From NCBI GenBank assembly GCA_947463105.1, contig CANHSD010000198.1, positions 1-5,413 of the forward strand: a DNA stretch of 5,413 nt, in the 5' to 3' direction. The stretch comes from Chitinophagaceae bacterium (lineage in GTDB: Bacteria; Bacteroidota; Bacteroidia; Chitinophagales; Chitinophagaceae). Under the pieces are notes generated by a model that worked only from the letters and a program-made list of their open reading frames with translations, had not been told where the DNA came from and ran no database searches. Below, piece by piece: positions 4,943 to 5,413 of the stretch (within the stretch, counting starts at the first letter, position 1; every line of letters begins with the position of its first letter). Both the position numbers and the translations under genes were made by a program.

Positions 4943-5413
4943 ATGCTTGTTAACACCAAACACCTGATCAGCAGGTTCATGTTAATGGCCTTGTTTCTGT
5001 TTTCCGTTTCACTGGCGGCATTCTCACAGAACAAGACTATAACAGGAAAAATTATGGATTCAAATGATGGTTCACCGCTTGTTGGTGCTACTGTCACAGC
5101 AAAAGGTACCGGGAAGGCTGTACTTACTGATGCTTCAGGAAGGTATTCAATTGTATTACCATCCTCAGTAACACAACTGACCATCTCTTATGCAGGTTTT
5201 ACTACCATGGAAGTTTCCGCATCTGGAAGCACCGTTGATGTGAGGCTTGTTTCAGCATCTGCCAGCCTGAGCGATGTTGTTGTGATTGGTTATGGTACCA
5301 CCAGAAAAAAAGACCTTACAGGTAGCGTTGCAACCATCGGCACAAAAGATTTCGTCAAGGGCGCACTTACCTCACCAGAACAATTGATTACAGGTAAGGT
5401 AGCGGGAGTTCAG
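4943..5413 (+). CDS. SusC/RagA-family TonB-dependent outer-membrane receptor (N-terminal 157 residues)
   Basis: An open frame from ATG 4943 runs off the right edge; full-length family members are about 1000 residues. Residues 1-28 form a signal peptide (hydrophobic stretch about 12-27, likely cut at AFS before Gln29). Next comes a carboxypeptidase-regulatory-like beta domain, about 33-105 (ITGKIMDSNDGSPLVGATV, then TDASGRYSI), and directly after it the TonB-box region DVVVIGYG (111-118) and the SusC plug signature GYGTTRKKDLTGSVA (116-130). There is no STN domain between signal peptide and regulatory-like domain, so direct anti-sigma signalling through the receptor is not expected. SusC proteins form the barrel of a SusCD glycan importer; a susD lipoprotein gene should follow beyond the window. 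Beside the fucosidase, a fucosylated glycan is a plausible substrate but is not shown by sequence. No Shine-Dalgarno precedes the start, as is usual in this phylum. Confidence 0.93.
   Translation, partial: MLVNTKHLISRFMLMALFLFSVSLAAFSQNKTITGKIMDSNDGSPLVGATVTAKGTGKAVLTDASGRYSIVLPSSVTQLTISYAGFTTMEVSASGSTVDVRLVSASASLSDVVVIGYGTTRKKDLTGSVATIGTKDFVKGALTSPEQLITGKVAGVQ

Noticed and set aside
4930..5184. 84-codon minus-strand frame
   Set aside because: It is antisense to the signal peptide and regulatory-like domain of the SusC receptor.

Overview
The window looks like a member of the Bacteroidota, most likely Chitinophagaceae or a close relative. The signs are a SusC/RagA-type TonB-dependent receptor with the characteristic plug-start motif, AT-rich intergenic DNA against mid-GC genes, and gene starts without recognisable Shine-Dalgarno sequences. 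The family-level placement is inference.

Layout. Bases 1-3070 hold a tight leftward (minus-strand) gene cluster. In transcription order it encodes a classical SDR dehydrogenase (2288-3070), a fumarylacetoacetate-hydrolase-family enzyme (1418-2278), an amidohydrolase-2 family lactonase (601-1428) and a second SDR cut by the left edge (1-598). Gene spacings are 9 bp, an 11-bp overlap and 2 bp, so this is almost certainly one operon. Bases 3071-3238 are a divergent regulatory region with two repeat structures. A secreted GH29 alpha-L-fucosidase (3239-4708) runs rightward and ends in a strong intrinsic terminator (4733-4771). A second regulatory region follows, with a perfect 17-bp inverted repeat around a LacI/cre-like palindrome. 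The window ends inside the N-terminal part of a SusC-like outer-membrane receptor (4943-5413).

How the genes work together. This looks like a fucose-utilisation locus using the non-phosphorylative (oxidative) route rather than FucI/FucK/FucA. The receptor would import fucosylated glycans and the periplasmic GH29 enzyme would release L-fucose. In the cytoplasm the partial SDR would oxidise L-fucose to L-fuconolactone, and the lactonase would open it to L-fuconate. A dehydratase, not in this window, would make 2-keto-3-deoxy-L-fuconate. The 2288-3070 SDR would oxidise that to the 2,4-diketo acid, and the FAH-family enzyme would split it to pyruvate and L-lactate. The enzyme families are clear from sequence; the fucose specificity is inferred from gene content and the neighbouring fucosidase.

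The least ordinary signals are the 17-bp inverted repeat upstream of susC, the spaced half-sites and tandem repeat in the divergent promoter region, and an Asn in place of the catalytic Lys (YxxxN instead of YxxxK) in the partial SDR. I found no RNA genes, mobile elements or CRISPR arrays, and no wholly new system.
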